A DNA stretch of 64,000 bases from Bradyrhizobium manausense (GCF_018130615.1 NZ_JAFCKB010000013.1:124001-188000), one strand, 5' to 3'. Positions 16,169 through 25,498 are shown, counted from the first letter of the stretch. Notes: generated by a model from the letters alone, not told the origin. A program made the numbers and translations.

Positions 16169-18526
16169 CTACTCGGCAACGACGTAGGTGTAGAGCCCGA
16201 TGCGACCCTGTGCATCGACCTCTTTGTAGACGCCCTGGATTTCCACATCGAAGCCCGGGAACGTGTTGAAGCAGGTCTCGAACATCTTGAGATAGTCCAC
16301 CATGGGCTTGGCCCGTTCTGTCAGCCGCTCGCCCGGCACGATGGTGGCGATCCCTGGTGGATAGACCACGAAGGGCGTGGTGGCGATGCGACCGGCGATC
16401 GCCTCAATCGGCAGATAGTCGACGTCGTTCTTGAACAGGAAGCGCGCGGCATCGCGCGGCGACATCGCGATCTCAGGCATGTGCTCGGGCATGAACTGGC
16501 GGGCCTGGAGTGCTCTGACATCGGCGGCGCGGAAGAAGCGGTGCATCTCGCCGCAGAGATCGCGCAGCCGCACGCCGGCATAGCGCGCCTGCCGCCGTTG
16601 ATAGAATTCCGGGATGGCGTCGGCGAGCAGCGCATTGTCGTCATGCAGTCTCTTGAAGGCGACGAGACCCGAGATCAGCGTGCCGGCCTTGCTCGCCTCC
16701 ACCCCCGGCGTGAGCAGGAAGAGCAGGGAGTTGAGGTCGTTCTTTTCGGGCACGATTCGGTTTTCGCGTAAGTATTGCGCGACGACCGGGGCAGGGATGC
16801 CGTGCTCGGCGTAGCTGCCGGTGGCACGGTCGAAACCGGGGGTGAGCAGCGTCAACTTGTTTGGATCCGTCATGGCAAAGCCCTCGGCCATGCCGGGGAA
16901 GCCGTGCCAGTTGCTGTCGGGCCCGAGCTGCCAGAGCGCCGGATGGGTCGCGAGCTCGTCGGTCGACAGCGTCTCCCAAGCGACATTGTGCGCGGCGCCG
17001 GGGCGGCTGACGTCGGGGATGGCGACGCGATCGGGAACGAAGGGCTCGAAGAACCAGCGGCGGTCGGAGTTCTGTTCCTTCTCCTCGAATTCCCGGCGCA
17101 TCGCGCGGATTTTCTTGCGCAACTCGATGCCGAGCCGGATCGTGTCATCCCACAGCACTTCTCCAGAGCGGCCTTTCATCATCTGTGCGCCAACGTCGAG
17201 TGAGGCGAACAACGGATAGAAAGGAGAGGTCGAGGCATGCTGCATGAAGCTCTCGTTGAAGCGACGGTGCTCGACGCGTCGCTTCTGGCCGCGGATGTGG
17301 CGGTCCTTGATGTGGATTTGGGATGCCTGCGAGAAGCTCGCGAGTTGCTTGTGGGTGGACTGCGTCGCGATGATGCCCGGCGCTTCCGGCGGAAGATTGG
17401 CGAGCCCCATCGCGAAACGGCCGGCATAGAGCGGGTGGAACTTCATGAAGCCGGCCCAGGCCTCATCGAACAGGATGTACTCGCAGAGATGGCCGATGCG
17501 CTTCAGGATCATCTCGGCATTGTGGATCGTGCCGTCATAGGTGCACTGCTCGACCACGGCGACGCGGAACGGCCGCTCCTTGCGCCGGGCGTCCTTGTCG
17601 GTGACCAGCGGATGGTTACGGATCGCCTCGCGCAGGGCCTTTTCGTCGAGGACGTCCCAGCGCATCGGGCCGATCAGCCCCCAGGCATTGCGGATCGTCG
17701 GCACGTAGACCGGGATGCCGCCATTGATCATCAGCGCGCCATGATGGGCGGCCTTGTGGTTGTTGCGGTCGAACAGCACGAGGTCGCCATCGGTGACGAG
17801 CGCGCCGAGCGCGACCTTGTTCGAGGTCGAGGTGCCGTTCAGCACGAAATAGGTCTTTTCCGCGCCGAAGATCTGCGCGGCTTCCTTCTGCGCCTTCAGC
17901 GCCGGGCCCTCGTGGGTGAGGAGGTCGCCGAGATCGAGCACGGAATTGTCGAGGTCGTCGCGGAACACGGATTCGCCGAGATGCTCGACGAAGACCCGGC
18001 CGATCGGGCTGCGGTTGTAGAATACGCCGCCATTGTGACCCGGGCAGGTCCAGAGCTGATTACCTTCCTCGGCATAATCGACCAGCGCACCGAAGAACGG
18101 CGTCTTCAGCGTCTCGGCATATTGCTTGAGCCGGCTGATCAAATTCTTGGCGATGAAGGTCGGCGTTTCCTCGGACAGGAAGACATAGCCGTCGATGAAG
18201 TCGAGCACCTCGACGGGCAAATCCTCGAAGCGCTTGCGCCGGATCAGCAGGATGATCGGGAAGTCGAGACCCCGGCGCCGCATCAGATTGATCAGCGCGG
18301 AGGTCTTTCCCTCGAGCCCCTTCTTGCCCCAGTCCACCACCATGCAACCGATCGCCGCATCGGTCTGCACCGCGATTTCGGCGTCCTCCAGCTTGCGAGC
18401 CCGGACCACCTCGAAGCCGGAGCGCTGGATCTCCTCGATGATCTGGTTGAAGCGGACGCCCTCGAGGTCGTCGGCGTCGAACACAGGTGCGGCGAACAGG
18501 AAGTTGAAGCGCTTGAAATAATCCAT
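16169..18526 (-). CDS. Orn/Lys/Arg decarboxylase (PLP-dependent)
   Basis: A 785-residue fold-type I decarboxylase of the large acid-inducible kind (AdiA/LdcC/SpeC relatives) that releases CO2 from a basic amino acid to give a polyamine-type amine. An N-terminal receiver-like wing domain (about 1-130) leads to the PLP domain with FVLNGTSTSNKVALGALV, DRNNHKAAHHGALM, LFDEAWAGFMKFHP and TQSTHKQLASFSQASQIHIK, whose lysine forms the Schiff base. A C-terminal domain follows. The ATG at 18526 (MDYFKRFN) is preferred over an upstream in-frame start in the hairpin region. Arginine, lysine or ornithine cannot be told apart here. Confidence 0.9.
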   Translation of the reverse strand: MDYFKRFNFLFAAPVFDADDLEGVRFNQIIEEIQRSGFEVVRARKLEDAEIAVQTDAAIGCMVVDWGKKGLEGKTSALINLMRRRGLDFPIILLIRRKRFEDLPVEVLDFIDGYVFLSEETPTFIAKNLISRLKQYAETLKTPFFGALVDYAEEGNQLWTCPGHNGGVFYNRSPIGRVFVEHLGESVFRDDLDNSVLDLGDLLTHEGPALKAQKEAAQIFGAEKTYFVLNGTSTSNKVALGALVTDGDLVLFDRNNHKAAHHGALMINGGIPVYVPTIRNAWGLIGPMRWDVLDEKALREAIRNHPLVTDKDARRKERPFRVAVVEQCTYDGTIHNAEMILKRIGHLCEYILFDEAWAGFMKFHPLYAGRFAMGLANLPPEAPGIIATQSTHKQLASFSQASQIHIKDRHIRGQKRRVEHRRFNESFMQHASTSPFYPLFASLDVGAQMMKGRSGEVLWDDTIRLGIELRKKIRAMRREFEEKEQNSDRRWFFEPFVPDRVAIPDVSRPGAAHNVAWETLSTDELATHPALWQLGPDSNWHGFPGMAEGFAMTDPNKLTLLTPGFDRATGSYAEHGIPAPVVAQYLRENRIVPEKNDLNSLLFLLTPGVEASKAGTLISGLVAFKRLHDDNALLADAIPEFYQRRQARYAGVRLRDLCGEMHRFFRAADVRALQARQFMPEHMPEIAMSPRDAARFLFKNDVDYLPIEAIAGRIATTPFVVYPPGIATIVPGERLTERAKPMVDYLKMFETCFNTFPGFDVEIQGVYKEVDAQGRIGLYTYVVAE

Positions 18527-18541
18527 GGCGTGTCCCGAATA

Positions 18542-18565
18542 TGCAGAGACGGACAGGTCTCTGCA
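18542..18565. other. perfect 9-bp inverted repeat upstream of the decarboxylase
   Basis: The arms TGCAGAGAC and GTCTCTGCA are separated by GGACAG. It lies 47 bp past the oxdC stop and 15 bp before the decarboxylase start, all read on the minus strand. It may end oxdC transcription, be an operator, or form a leader hairpin. There is no T-run. Confidence 0.55.
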
Positions 18566-18611
18566 CATTCGATGACAGTTCTATGACGGCACGTCGTGCC
18601 TGACGGAGCGC

Positions 18612-19799
18612 TCAGCTTGCGCTGGCGATGACCATCCGTTTCCGCCCGAAATTCGCCACCGCGGCCTCTGGGACACCAAAATTGTTGGCCAGCAGGTGCC
18701 GCGGCGCCTTGGCCAGCCAGTCGCCGAGGCTGCTTTCGTGATAGGCGCCGCTGTCGAGCACACCGATCACCTCGGCGTCCTCCTTGCCGATGTTCTGGAT
18801 GGAATGTCCGCAATTGGCGGGAATGTAGGCGCATTCTCCGGCCGAGAGCTCTGCGACCGCGACCCGCTTGTCGAATGCGAACAGGGTCACGCGGGTGCGC
18901 CCCTTCAGCACGTAGTGCCACTCGTTGGCGTCGGTGTGCCAATGCGGCTCATGCATCGCGCCAGGTTTGAGCTTGAGCACCGTTCCGGTCATGGTGCTCG
19001 AAACCGGAAACTCCTTGGCGGAGGCGACGTAGAGCTGCCCGCCCGCCGTGCTTACGCGCGGTTTCTGCGCCATCAGCGCGAACCGGTGGGTGCGGTCGCG
19101 ATCCAGCGCGCGAGCGACCTTTGCCTGTGGACCGTCGAGCGCAAGCACCTCGCCCTGCATGATGTAAGTTTCGGCTTTCGGGTTCGGGCTGAAGGTCTCC
19201 GTGGATACGCCCAACGCTTGCGATAAGGTCGGCGCGTCGTAGCGGCTCATCCAGTCGCTGATGCCGAACGTGCCGTGCTCGGAGTAGAGACCGTCGTCGA
19301 AGGCGAGGATGGCGTGGCAGGGCGCGGGCCCCAGCGTCTGGATGGCGTGGCTGTGGCCCTTCGGGAAGAACCAGAGATCGCCCGGACCGAGATTGACGAC
19401 TTCAAGCTGGCCCTCGGGATCGACCACCGTCACCTGGCAATGGCCGTCGACGACATAGGCCCATTCGGCCGAATTATGCCAATGCATTTCCCGGGCGCCG
19501 CCGGCGTTGACGAAGAGATGCGCGCCGGCAATTCCGGTTGCGAGCGGGAGGGTGCGGGTCGTGACCTCGCGCGCCCAGCCGCCGGATGTGGCCTTGATAG
19601 GTCCCTTGTCGAGGGAAGTCGTGAACACCACGGGATCTCCGGACTTCCGCGGGATCGTCTTCAGGAACTCGGATGCGGGTGCAACGTCGTAGCCGGCGGC
19701 ATGTCCGTCGGGCGCTGCGAGCGCAGACTTGGCGGCGCCGAGGACGCCGGCACTGAATGCAACGGATTGAATGAAGAGACGGCGGCTGGATTTGAACAT
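18612..19799 (-). CDS. oxdC: bicupin oxalate decarboxylase, Tat-exported
   Basis: A 395-residue manganese bicupin converting oxalate to formate and CO2. The N-terminus MFKSSRRLFIQSVAFSAG has a twin-arginine signal ending in ALA, so it is probably periplasmic. Cupin 1 has HWHNSAEWAYVV with PKGHSHAIQ, and cupin 2 has HWHTDANEWHYVL with NCGHSIQNIG; each gives the H-H-E-H metal set. The lid segment DDGLYSEHGTFGISDW keeps the glutamate tied to decarboxylase rather than oxidase activity in Bacillus OxdC (SENST there). The ATG at 19799 begins the signal peptide. This is a second oxalate-degrading enzyme besides oxc. Confidence 0.9.
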   Translation of the reverse strand: MFKSSRRLFIQSVAFSAGVLGAAKSALAAPDGHAAGYDVAPASEFLKTIPRKSGDPVVFTTSLDKGPIKATSGGWAREVTTRTLPLATGIAGAHLFVNAGGAREMHWHNSAEWAYVVDGHCQVTVVDPEGQLEVVNLGPGDLWFFPKGHSHAIQTLGPAPCHAILAFDDGLYSEHGTFGISDWMSRYDAPTLSQALGVSTETFSPNPKAETYIMQGEVLALDGPQAKVARALDRDRTHRFALMAQKPRVSTAGGQLYVASAKEFPVSSTMTGTVLKLKPGAMHEPHWHTDANEWHYVLKGRTRVTLFAFDKRVAVAELSAGECAYIPANCGHSIQNIGKEDAEVIGVLDSGAYHESSLGDWLAKAPRHLLANNFGVPEAAVANFGRKRMVIASAS

Positions 19800-20008
19800 C
19801 GAGAACCCCAAGAGCCAGAAGGTTGAATGAATTGGTTGCGTGAAACGGATCGCGGTCACGTCGCGGCCTATCAATTGGGTCTGATGAACAGGTCCAAAGT
19901 GCCTCAACCGTTCGGCTGAAAGGGCAGTTCAACTTTCTTTGATGGTGGAATGAAACCGCCGGTGAAGCGGTGTGCTTGACAGCTCGGCTCGCGGAGCCGC
20001 CGACTCGG

Positions 20009-20515
20009 CTACCGCTTCGCCTCGCCGAACACCACTGTCGGCACCGCGCGGTTGACCACTTCGCGCAGCGCGAAGCTTGATTGTACCCGCGCCACGCGCG
20101 GCAGCCGCGACAATTCGGTGCGATGGATGCGCTCAAAATCCTGGATGTCGCGGGCGAGCACGATCAGGATGTAGTCGTCGGTGCCCGACATCAGGAAGCA
20201 GCGCACGACGGAGGGGCACTTCACCACCTCCGCCTCGAACGCCTTCAGCGCCTCGTCGCTCTGGCTCTCCAGCGCAATGCGCACCAGCACCGTCGTGGTG
20301 AGGCCGAACTGCGCCAGATCGAGCGCGGCCTGGTAGGCCTGGATGTAGCCGTCATCCTCCAGCGCCTTTTGTCGCCTCGCCAGTGCCGTGCTGGAGAGGC
20401 CGACCTTGTTGGCGAGCTCGGTGTGGCTGGCGCGCGCATTGGTCGTGAGTTCCGCGAGAATGGCGAGATCTTTCCGGTCGAGGGCCAAGGTTTCGTTTCC
20501 AGCGTGAAAGGGCAT
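20009..20515 (-). CDS. Lrp/AsnC-family regulator, probably of ald
   Basis: A 168-residue feast/famine regulator. The helix-turn-helix lies at about 14-60 (LDRKDLAILAELTTNARASH, then VGLSSTALARRQKALEDDGY), followed by the RAM ligand domain with FLMSGTDDYILIVLARDI. The start at 20515 gives a family-typical length; an in-frame start at 20566 would extend it by 17 residues. It is divergent from alanine dehydrogenase across about 107 bp, the usual AldR-ald arrangement, with alanine or a branched-chain amino acid the likely effector. Confidence 0.88.
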   Translation of the reverse strand: MPFHAGNETLALDRKDLAILAELTTNARASHTELANKVGLSSTALARRQKALEDDGYIQAYQAALDLAQFGLTTTVLVRIALESQSDEALKAFEAEVVKCPSVVRCFLMSGTDDYILIVLARDIQDFERIHRTELSRLPRVARVQSSFALREVVNRAVPTVVFGEAKR

Positions 20516-20622
20516 TTCCGCGCCGGAAACCGGCGCGACGAGCGCGAAACTAGCGGATATTTGCACGAAACCAAACTGGCTGCGCCGCTACGATCACCCA
20601 AGTGAATCAAAAGGAGCCCAGG

Positions 20623-21738
20623 ATGCGCGTCGGTGTGCCCAAGGAGATCAAGGTCCAGGAATATCGCGTCGGGCTCACCCCGGGCGCCGTCCGCGAATAT
20701 GTTGCGGCCGGGCATCAGGTGATGGTCGAAACCGGCGCGGGCGACGGCATCGGCGCCTCGGACGAGGTATACGGGCGGGCAGGGGCCTCCATTGCGGCGA
20801 GCGCGCGCGACATCTTCGCCAAGTCCGACATGATTGTGAAGGTGAAGGAGCCGCAGAAGAGCGAATGGGCCCAGCTCCGCGAAAGCCAGATCCTATTTAC
20901 TTACCTCCATCTTGCGCCGGATCCCGAACAGGCCAAGGGCCTGCTTGCGTCCGGCTGCACCGCGATTGCCTATGAAACCGTCACCGACGCGGCTGGCCAC
21001 CTCCCCCTGCTTGCGCCGATGAGCGAAGTCGCCGGCCGCCTCGCCATCGAGGCCGCCGGCGCCGCGCTCAAGAGGTCTGCTGGTGGTCGCGGACTGTTGC
21101 TGGGCGGTGTTCCAGGCGTGCAGCCGGCACGCGTTGTCGTGCTCGGCGGCGGCGTCGTGGGAACGCAGGCCGCGCGCATGGCCGCGGGCCTTGGCGCCGA
21201 GGTTACCGTGATCGACCGCTCGCTTCCGCGCCTGCGCGAACTCGACGATCTCTTCGTCGGACGCATTCGCACGCGCTTCTCGACCATCGAGTCGGTCGAG
21301 GAGGAGGTGTTTGCCGCTGACGTCGTGATCGGCGCGGTTCTGGTGCCCGGCGCCAGCGCACCGAAGCTCGTCACGCGCGCGATGCTCAAATCGATGCGGC
21401 CGGGAGCCGTGCTGGTCGACGTCGCGATCGACCAGGGCGGCTGCTTTGAGACCTCGCATGCGACGACGCATGCGGAGCCGACCTATGAGATCGATCGTGT
21501 CGTGCATTATTGCGTGGCCAACATGCCCGGCGCGGTGCCGGTGACATCCAGCGAGGCGCTGAACAATGCGACGCTGCCATTCGGCCTGATGCTCGCCAAC
21601 AAGGGCTTTGCCGCAGTGCTGGAGAATCCACATCTGCGCAACGGGCTGAACGTCCATCGCGGCCGCATCACCAACAAGGCGGTGGCCGAGAGCCTCGGAC
21701 TGGAATTCGCGCCGGTCGAGAGCGGGTTGGCGGCGTAG
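20623..21738 (+). CDS. ald: alanine dehydrogenase
   Basis: A 371-residue NAD-dependent enzyme interconverting L-alanine with pyruvate and ammonia. MRVGVPKEIKVQEYRVGLTP is the canonical N-terminus. It also shows LFTYLHLAPD, the Rossmann motif VVVLGGGVVGTQAARMAAGL, and SMRPGAVLVDVAIDQGGCFE near the C-terminus. The ATG at 20623 has AAGGAG 8 bp upstream; the frame also reads a GTG at 20602. Divergent from the Lrp-family regulator, which probably activates it with alanine. It ends 11 bp before the convergent monooxygenase stop. Confidence 0.96.
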   Translation: MRVGVPKEIKVQEYRVGLTPGAVREYVAAGHQVMVETGAGDGIGASDEVYGRAGASIAASARDIFAKSDMIVKVKEPQKSEWAQLRESQILFTYLHLAPDPEQAKGLLASGCTAIAYETVTDAAGHLPLLAPMSEVAGRLAIEAAGAALKRSAGGRGLLLGGVPGVQPARVVVLGGGVVGTQAARMAAGLGAEVTVIDRSLPRLRELDDLFVGRIRTRFSTIESVEEEVFAADVVIGAVLVPGASAPKLVTRAMLKSMRPGAVLVDVAIDQGGCFETSHATTHAEPTYEIDRVVHYCVANMPGAVPVTSSEALNNATLPFGLMLANKGFAAVLENPHLRNGLNVHRGRITNKAVAESLGLEFAPVESGLAA

Positions 21739-21749
21739 AATCGTCAGCC

Positions 21750-23660
21750 CTACGCTTTCGTCAGCCTGTACTGTCGCAGATCCGGATCGTGCGTCATGCG
21801 CCAATAGTCCACGAACCGCCACGGCATCGCTGAAAACACGCGGCCGCTGGCGTTGCGGTAGTAGGTGCTCATGCCCGGATGGGTCCAGATCATCGCCTCG
21901 TGCTCGGCGTCGACCTTGCGGACGTAATCGTCGAGCACCTCGCGGCGGACGTCGATGGCGGCGACGTCGTGCTCGATCATGCTGACGAGGCAAGCGGAGA
22001 TGTAGCGGCTCTGGCATTCCGATTGGAAGATGACGCTGCCGCCATGCGCCGGGCCGGAATTCGGCCCGAGCATACAGAAGAAGTTGGGAAAATCGGGCAC
22101 AGTGAGGCCGAGGAACGCGGTAGGATTATCGTTGGCCCAGGCCGCGCGCAAATTCTTGCCGTCGCGTCCGCTGATGTTGAGGCGGGCGGCCATCTCCGTG
22201 ACCTTGAAACCGGTCGCGACCACGATGACGTCCGCGAGGCGGTGCTTGCCGTCGGTGGTGACGATGCCGCTCTGGTCAAAATGGTCGATCGCCTCGGTGA
22301 CGAGCTCGACGTTGTCGCGCGTCAGCGTCTTGAACCAGTTGTTGTCGAGCAGGATGCGCTTGCCATAAGGCGGATAAGTCGGCACGCATTTTTCGATCAG
22401 GTCGGGCCGGTCCTTCAACTCGGTGAGGATGAAGTCGGTCAGCTCCTGGCGATGCCGGTCATTGCCCTTGTTGACGGCGCGCTCGGGATGCGGCCAGGCC
22501 GGGTCCTTGCGCAGGAAAGGAAGTAGTCCGTCGCCATAACGCCAGAACATGTTGAAGCGATACCACTGCACATAGAACGGCAAATGTGCGAGCAGCCAGC
22601 GCGCGCCCTCGCTGATCGGATCCGCATAGCCCTGCACCGGCCGCGCCCATTGCGCGCTACGCTGATAGACCGTGACGGAGGCAACGCGACCGGCGATTGC
22701 CGGTACCAGCTGCATCGACGTCGCACCGGTGCCGATCACGGCGACGTGCTTGCCGTCGAACTTGATGTCGTCTGACCACAAGGCCGAATGCAGAATCGTG
22801 CCTTTGAAGTCTTCTTCACCCTTGAAGTGTGCGCGTGAGGGGTCATTGAGCTGGCCGATGGCCGACACCAGCGCGGTGGATTCGAAGATCTCTTCGCCCG
22901 CCTGCGTCTTCAGCGTGGAGATCCAGCGCCGCTTGCCCTCGTCCCAGCGCGATGACATGAGTTCGGTGTCGACACGCAAATGCTTGCGAATACCGTGTTC
23001 GTCGGCAACTTTCAGGAGATATCCGAGCAGCTCCTCGCGTTGGCAGAAATAGCGCGTCCACGCGTTGCCGGAGCCGAACGAGTACGAATAGGAATGGTTC
23101 GGCGTGTCGACCCCGCAGCCGGGATAGCGGTTGATCCACCAGGTGCCGCCGAGCTCGGCGTTCTTCTCGACGATCGTGTAGGGGATGCCGAGGTGACCGA
23201 GCGCGACGGCAAGCGCGATGGCGCAGACGCCGGCGCCGACAATGAGTACGTGTTGCTCAGCGAGCTTGTCGTCCGCAGGACGCACTGTCCAGCGCACCTC
23301 GCGCGACACAAAGCCCATCTCCTCGCGCATCAGCGGCGCATATTCCGGCGCGACGTTCTCGCCAAGGCAGGCTCGCATCATCTTGAGGAGCAGCTCTTCG
23401 CCGGGATCGGTGATGACTGGTTTGGGCGTGCCGTCGGCAAACAGCTTGACGACCGCGGCCCGGATCTCGTCCTGGATACCGCGGGGCACACCGGCTTCGG
23501 GATCGGGGATGAGGCGAATGTCGCGCTTGGGCAGGTAGGGCGGTTCGAGCCAGCGCGCGTCGCCGGTCATGTGCACCAGCACCATGAGCAGGCAGCGGAT
23601 GTCGGCCTCCGCAATCGCGGAGGCAAGGTCGAGCCGCTGGTGGGGAGATGCGATGTTCAT
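21750..23660 (-). CDS. flavin-containing Baeyer-Villiger-type monooxygenase (HAPMO-like)
   Basis: A 636-residue FAD/NADPH monooxygenase. About 130 N-terminal residues precede the first Rossmann motif (HVLIVGAGVCAIALAVALGH), an extension seen in 4-hydroxyacetophenone monooxygenase. The GGTWWINRYPGCGVDTPNHS segment and a fingerprint-like FKGTILHSALWSDD are followed by the NADPH motif HVAVIGTGATSMQLVPAIAG. GAGVCAIALA has alanine in place of the third glycine. The ATG at 23660 is chosen because further in-frame codons lack features. No esterase accompanies it, so the ketone substrate is open. Confidence 0.88.
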   Translation of the reverse strand: MNIASPHQRLDLASAIAEADIRCLLMVLVHMTGDARWLEPPYLPKRDIRLIPDPEAGVPRGIQDEIRAAVVKLFADGTPKPVITDPGEELLLKMMRACLGENVAPEYAPLMREEMGFVSREVRWTVRPADDKLAEQHVLIVGAGVCAIALAVALGHLGIPYTIVEKNAELGGTWWINRYPGCGVDTPNHSYSYSFGSGNAWTRYFCQREELLGYLLKVADEHGIRKHLRVDTELMSSRWDEGKRRWISTLKTQAGEEIFESTALVSAIGQLNDPSRAHFKGEEDFKGTILHSALWSDDIKFDGKHVAVIGTGATSMQLVPAIAGRVASVTVYQRSAQWARPVQGYADPISEGARWLLAHLPFYVQWYRFNMFWRYGDGLLPFLRKDPAWPHPERAVNKGNDRHRQELTDFILTELKDRPDLIEKCVPTYPPYGKRILLDNNWFKTLTRDNVELVTEAIDHFDQSGIVTTDGKHRLADVIVVATGFKVTEMAARLNISGRDGKNLRAAWANDNPTAFLGLTVPDFPNFFCMLGPNSGPAHGGSVIFQSECQSRYISACLVSMIEHDVAAIDVRREVLDDYVRKVDAEHEAMIWTHPGMSTYYRNASGRVFSAMPWRFVDYWRMTHDPDLRQYRLTKA

Positions 23661-23926
23661 CGTCTTCTTCTGATCTCCGGCAATCCCATGCGTTCGATCT
23701 TCGAGGGAGCGAACGGAGGCCTTGCGGCATGGCACGGTAGTCGAGGAGCCCTGGATCGTCTACGCGGCCGGCATACGGCCGCCCTCCGGTGCCCGAATAG
23801 GGCGGAAGAAGAAAACTATTGCCCCGGGACCGTCCCACGGAAGGAGTTTCCCCTCCGGAGGGCAAAAACGCCAATCGCTTCCATTGCCGTTTGGGTCCGA
23901 AACGACGACATTCCATCCACAATTTG
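23661..23926. other. intergenic region, divergent promoters
   Basis: 266 bp between the monooxygenase and the small membrane protein gene. It contains a 7-bp dyad CCGCCCT/AGGGCGG at 23779-23805 and several short GGAGGG/CCCTCC runs. No regulator site or RNA gene is recognised. Confidence 0.4.
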
Positions 23927-24160
23927 ATGGAATTGACGGCCATGGAACGCACTGGATTTGAGCCCTTCGGCGAGCAGCTGGTGTCCGCAACGGACACCCA
24001 GCCGACGTCGCGTGCCTCAAAGCTCCTGCTGCGGGCCGGCACCATGCTATTCTGGTCGCTGGTCGCAGGTATCGTGCTCGCGCGCGCGGCGTTCTTCGAG
24101 CCGGGCGTCTATGACGGCTTCAGCCGCGTCGCTTCGCTCGCCAAAAGCCTGATCTTCTGA
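23927..24160 (+). CDS. small hypothetical membrane protein
   Basis: Reads MELTAMERTGFEPFGEQLVS and has one hydrophobic segment (LLRAGTMLFWSLVAGIVLAR) followed by a short soluble tail to SLAKSLIF; 77 residues, or 72 from the ATG at 23942. A single-pass inner-membrane protein is likely. It precedes yeiH by 111 bp on the same strand. I do not recognise a family, and the start choice is uncertain. Confidence 0.5.
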   Translation: MELTAMERTGFEPFGEQLVSATDTQPTSRASKLLLRAGTMLFWSLVAGIVLARAAFFEPGVYDGFSRVASLAKSLIF

Positions 24161-24271
24161 GGCCGATTATTCCGGACCGAGGACAGAACTTCCCTCGGCC
24201 CTGATATGCCGAAAACTTATTCCCCAATCGGATCGTCGTGCGTATAAATCTTTCTCCTCTGGGAGAGATTT

Positions 24272-25330
24272 GTGTCGCAGAATCAAGCATCCAGCCCGGC
24301 CGACGCCAAGCCCACCACTGCCGTTAGCCGCGTCCTTGCGCTGATTCCCGGCATTCTCCTTTGCGTCCTCGTTGCCGGCGTCTCAGCCCTGCTCGAGCGG
24401 GCGGAACTCGGCGTTTTCGAGCATCCCTATGTCGAGGCACTGGTGATGGCGATCCTGCTGGGCATGGCGCTGCGCAGCTTCTGGAAACCGGCGCCCCGCT
24501 GGCAGGCTGGCATCGCCTTCAGCGCCAAGCAACTCCTCGAGGTCGCGGTCATGCTGCTCGGGGCCTCTATCAGCTTTGCCGCCATCGCAGCCTCGGGCAT
24601 CGCACTGCTGGCCTCGATCGCCGCTGTGGTCGTGGTGGCCCTTTGCGTCTCCTTCGGTCTCAGCCGGATGCTCGGATTATCGACCCGGCTCTCGATCCTG
24701 ATCGCCTGCGGCAACTCCATCTGCGGCAATTCCGCGATCGCGGCGGTCGCGCCGATCATCGGCGCCAACAGCGACGAGATCGCATCCTCGATCTCGTTTA
24801 CGGCGATCCTCGGCGTGATGATGGTGCTGGGCCTGCCGCTGCTGATCCCGCTGTTGCAACTGTCGGCCACGCAATACGGCATCCTCGCAGGCCTCACCGT
24901 CTATGCGGTGCCGCAGGTGCTGGCGGCGACGGTGCCGGCGGGCCTGATCTCCACGCAGATCGGCACGCTGGTCAAGCTGATGCGCGTGCTGATGCTGGGG
25001 CCCGTGGTCGTCGGCCTCTCCCTGGTCGCCTCGCGCTGGCAGACCGGTGGCAAGAAGACCAATGTCGGCTTCTTCCGCCTGGTGCCGTGGTTCATCCTCG
25101 GCTTCCTCGCGCTGGCGACGTTGCGTTCGCTGGAGATCGTGCCGGGCACGGTGGTGGGGCCCGTGACGAAGATCACGAGCTTCCTCACGGTGGTGTCGAT
25201 GGCCGCGCTCGGCCTCGGTGTCGACGTGCGCGTGCTAGCCAATGTTGGCGGCCGGGTGACGGCGGCGGTGACGCTGTCGCTGATGCTTCTGCTGGGGATC
25301 AGCATCGCGCTGGTGCACTGGTTCAAGTAA
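24272..25330 (+). CDS. YeiH-family transporter (putative sulfate exporter)
   Basis: A 352-residue polytopic inner-membrane protein with about ten hydrophobic segments. The family signature CGNSICGNSAIAAVAPIIGA appears near residue 150, with LGLGVDVRVLANVGGRV near the C-terminus. YeiH proteins are annotated as sulfate exporters on the basis of work with sulfonate degraders; others are uncharacterised. The GTG start at 24272 has GGGAGAG 4 bp upstream. It is convergent with the ABC transporter across a repeat. A link to the neighbouring AprA-like cluster through sulfur is suggestive but not shown. Confidence 0.85.
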   Translation: MSQNQASSPADAKPTTAVSRVLALIPGILLCVLVAGVSALLERAELGVFEHPYVEALVMAILLGMALRSFWKPAPRWQAGIAFSAKQLLEVAVMLLGASISFAAIAASGIALLASIAAVVVVALCVSFGLSRMLGLSTRLSILIACGNSICGNSAIAAVAPIIGANSDEIASSISFTAILGVMMVLGLPLLIPLLQLSATQYGILAGLTVYAVPQVLAATVPAGLISTQIGTLVKLMRVLMLGPVVVGLSLVASRWQTGGKKTNVGFFRLVPWFILGFLALATLRSLEIVPGTVVGPVTKITSFLTVVSMAALGLGVDVRVLANVGGRVTAAVTLSLMLLLGISIALVHWFK

Positions 25331-25350
25331 GGGACGCGAAGCGGCCGTAA

Positions 25351-25461
25351 GGGGCAAAGGCGCGAAAGCGCCGTGCCCACCAGTTCGGCTTGTAGTTAAG
25401 GTGGTGGGCACGCTTCCGCCTTCGCTCTTCGAGCTACGGCGGACAAGTCGCTTTGCCCACC
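25351..25461. repeat. palindromic intergenic element (family B, copy 1)
   Basis: It opens GGGGCAAAGGCGCGAAAGCG, continues into CGTGCCCACC, and ends with TGGTGGGCACGC followed by CGCTTTGCCCACC, making an imperfect inverted element between convergent genes. A related copy lies at 48043-48136. It may act as a bidirectional terminator here. Confidence 0.65.
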
Positions 25462-25498
25462 CTGCGAGACCGTCATCAGCGTGAGCGAGACGGCTAGA

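Noticed and set aside
17237-18586. 449-residue plus-strand frame opposite the PLP decarboxylase
   Set aside because: Antisense shadow; the opposite strand carries intact PLP motifs.
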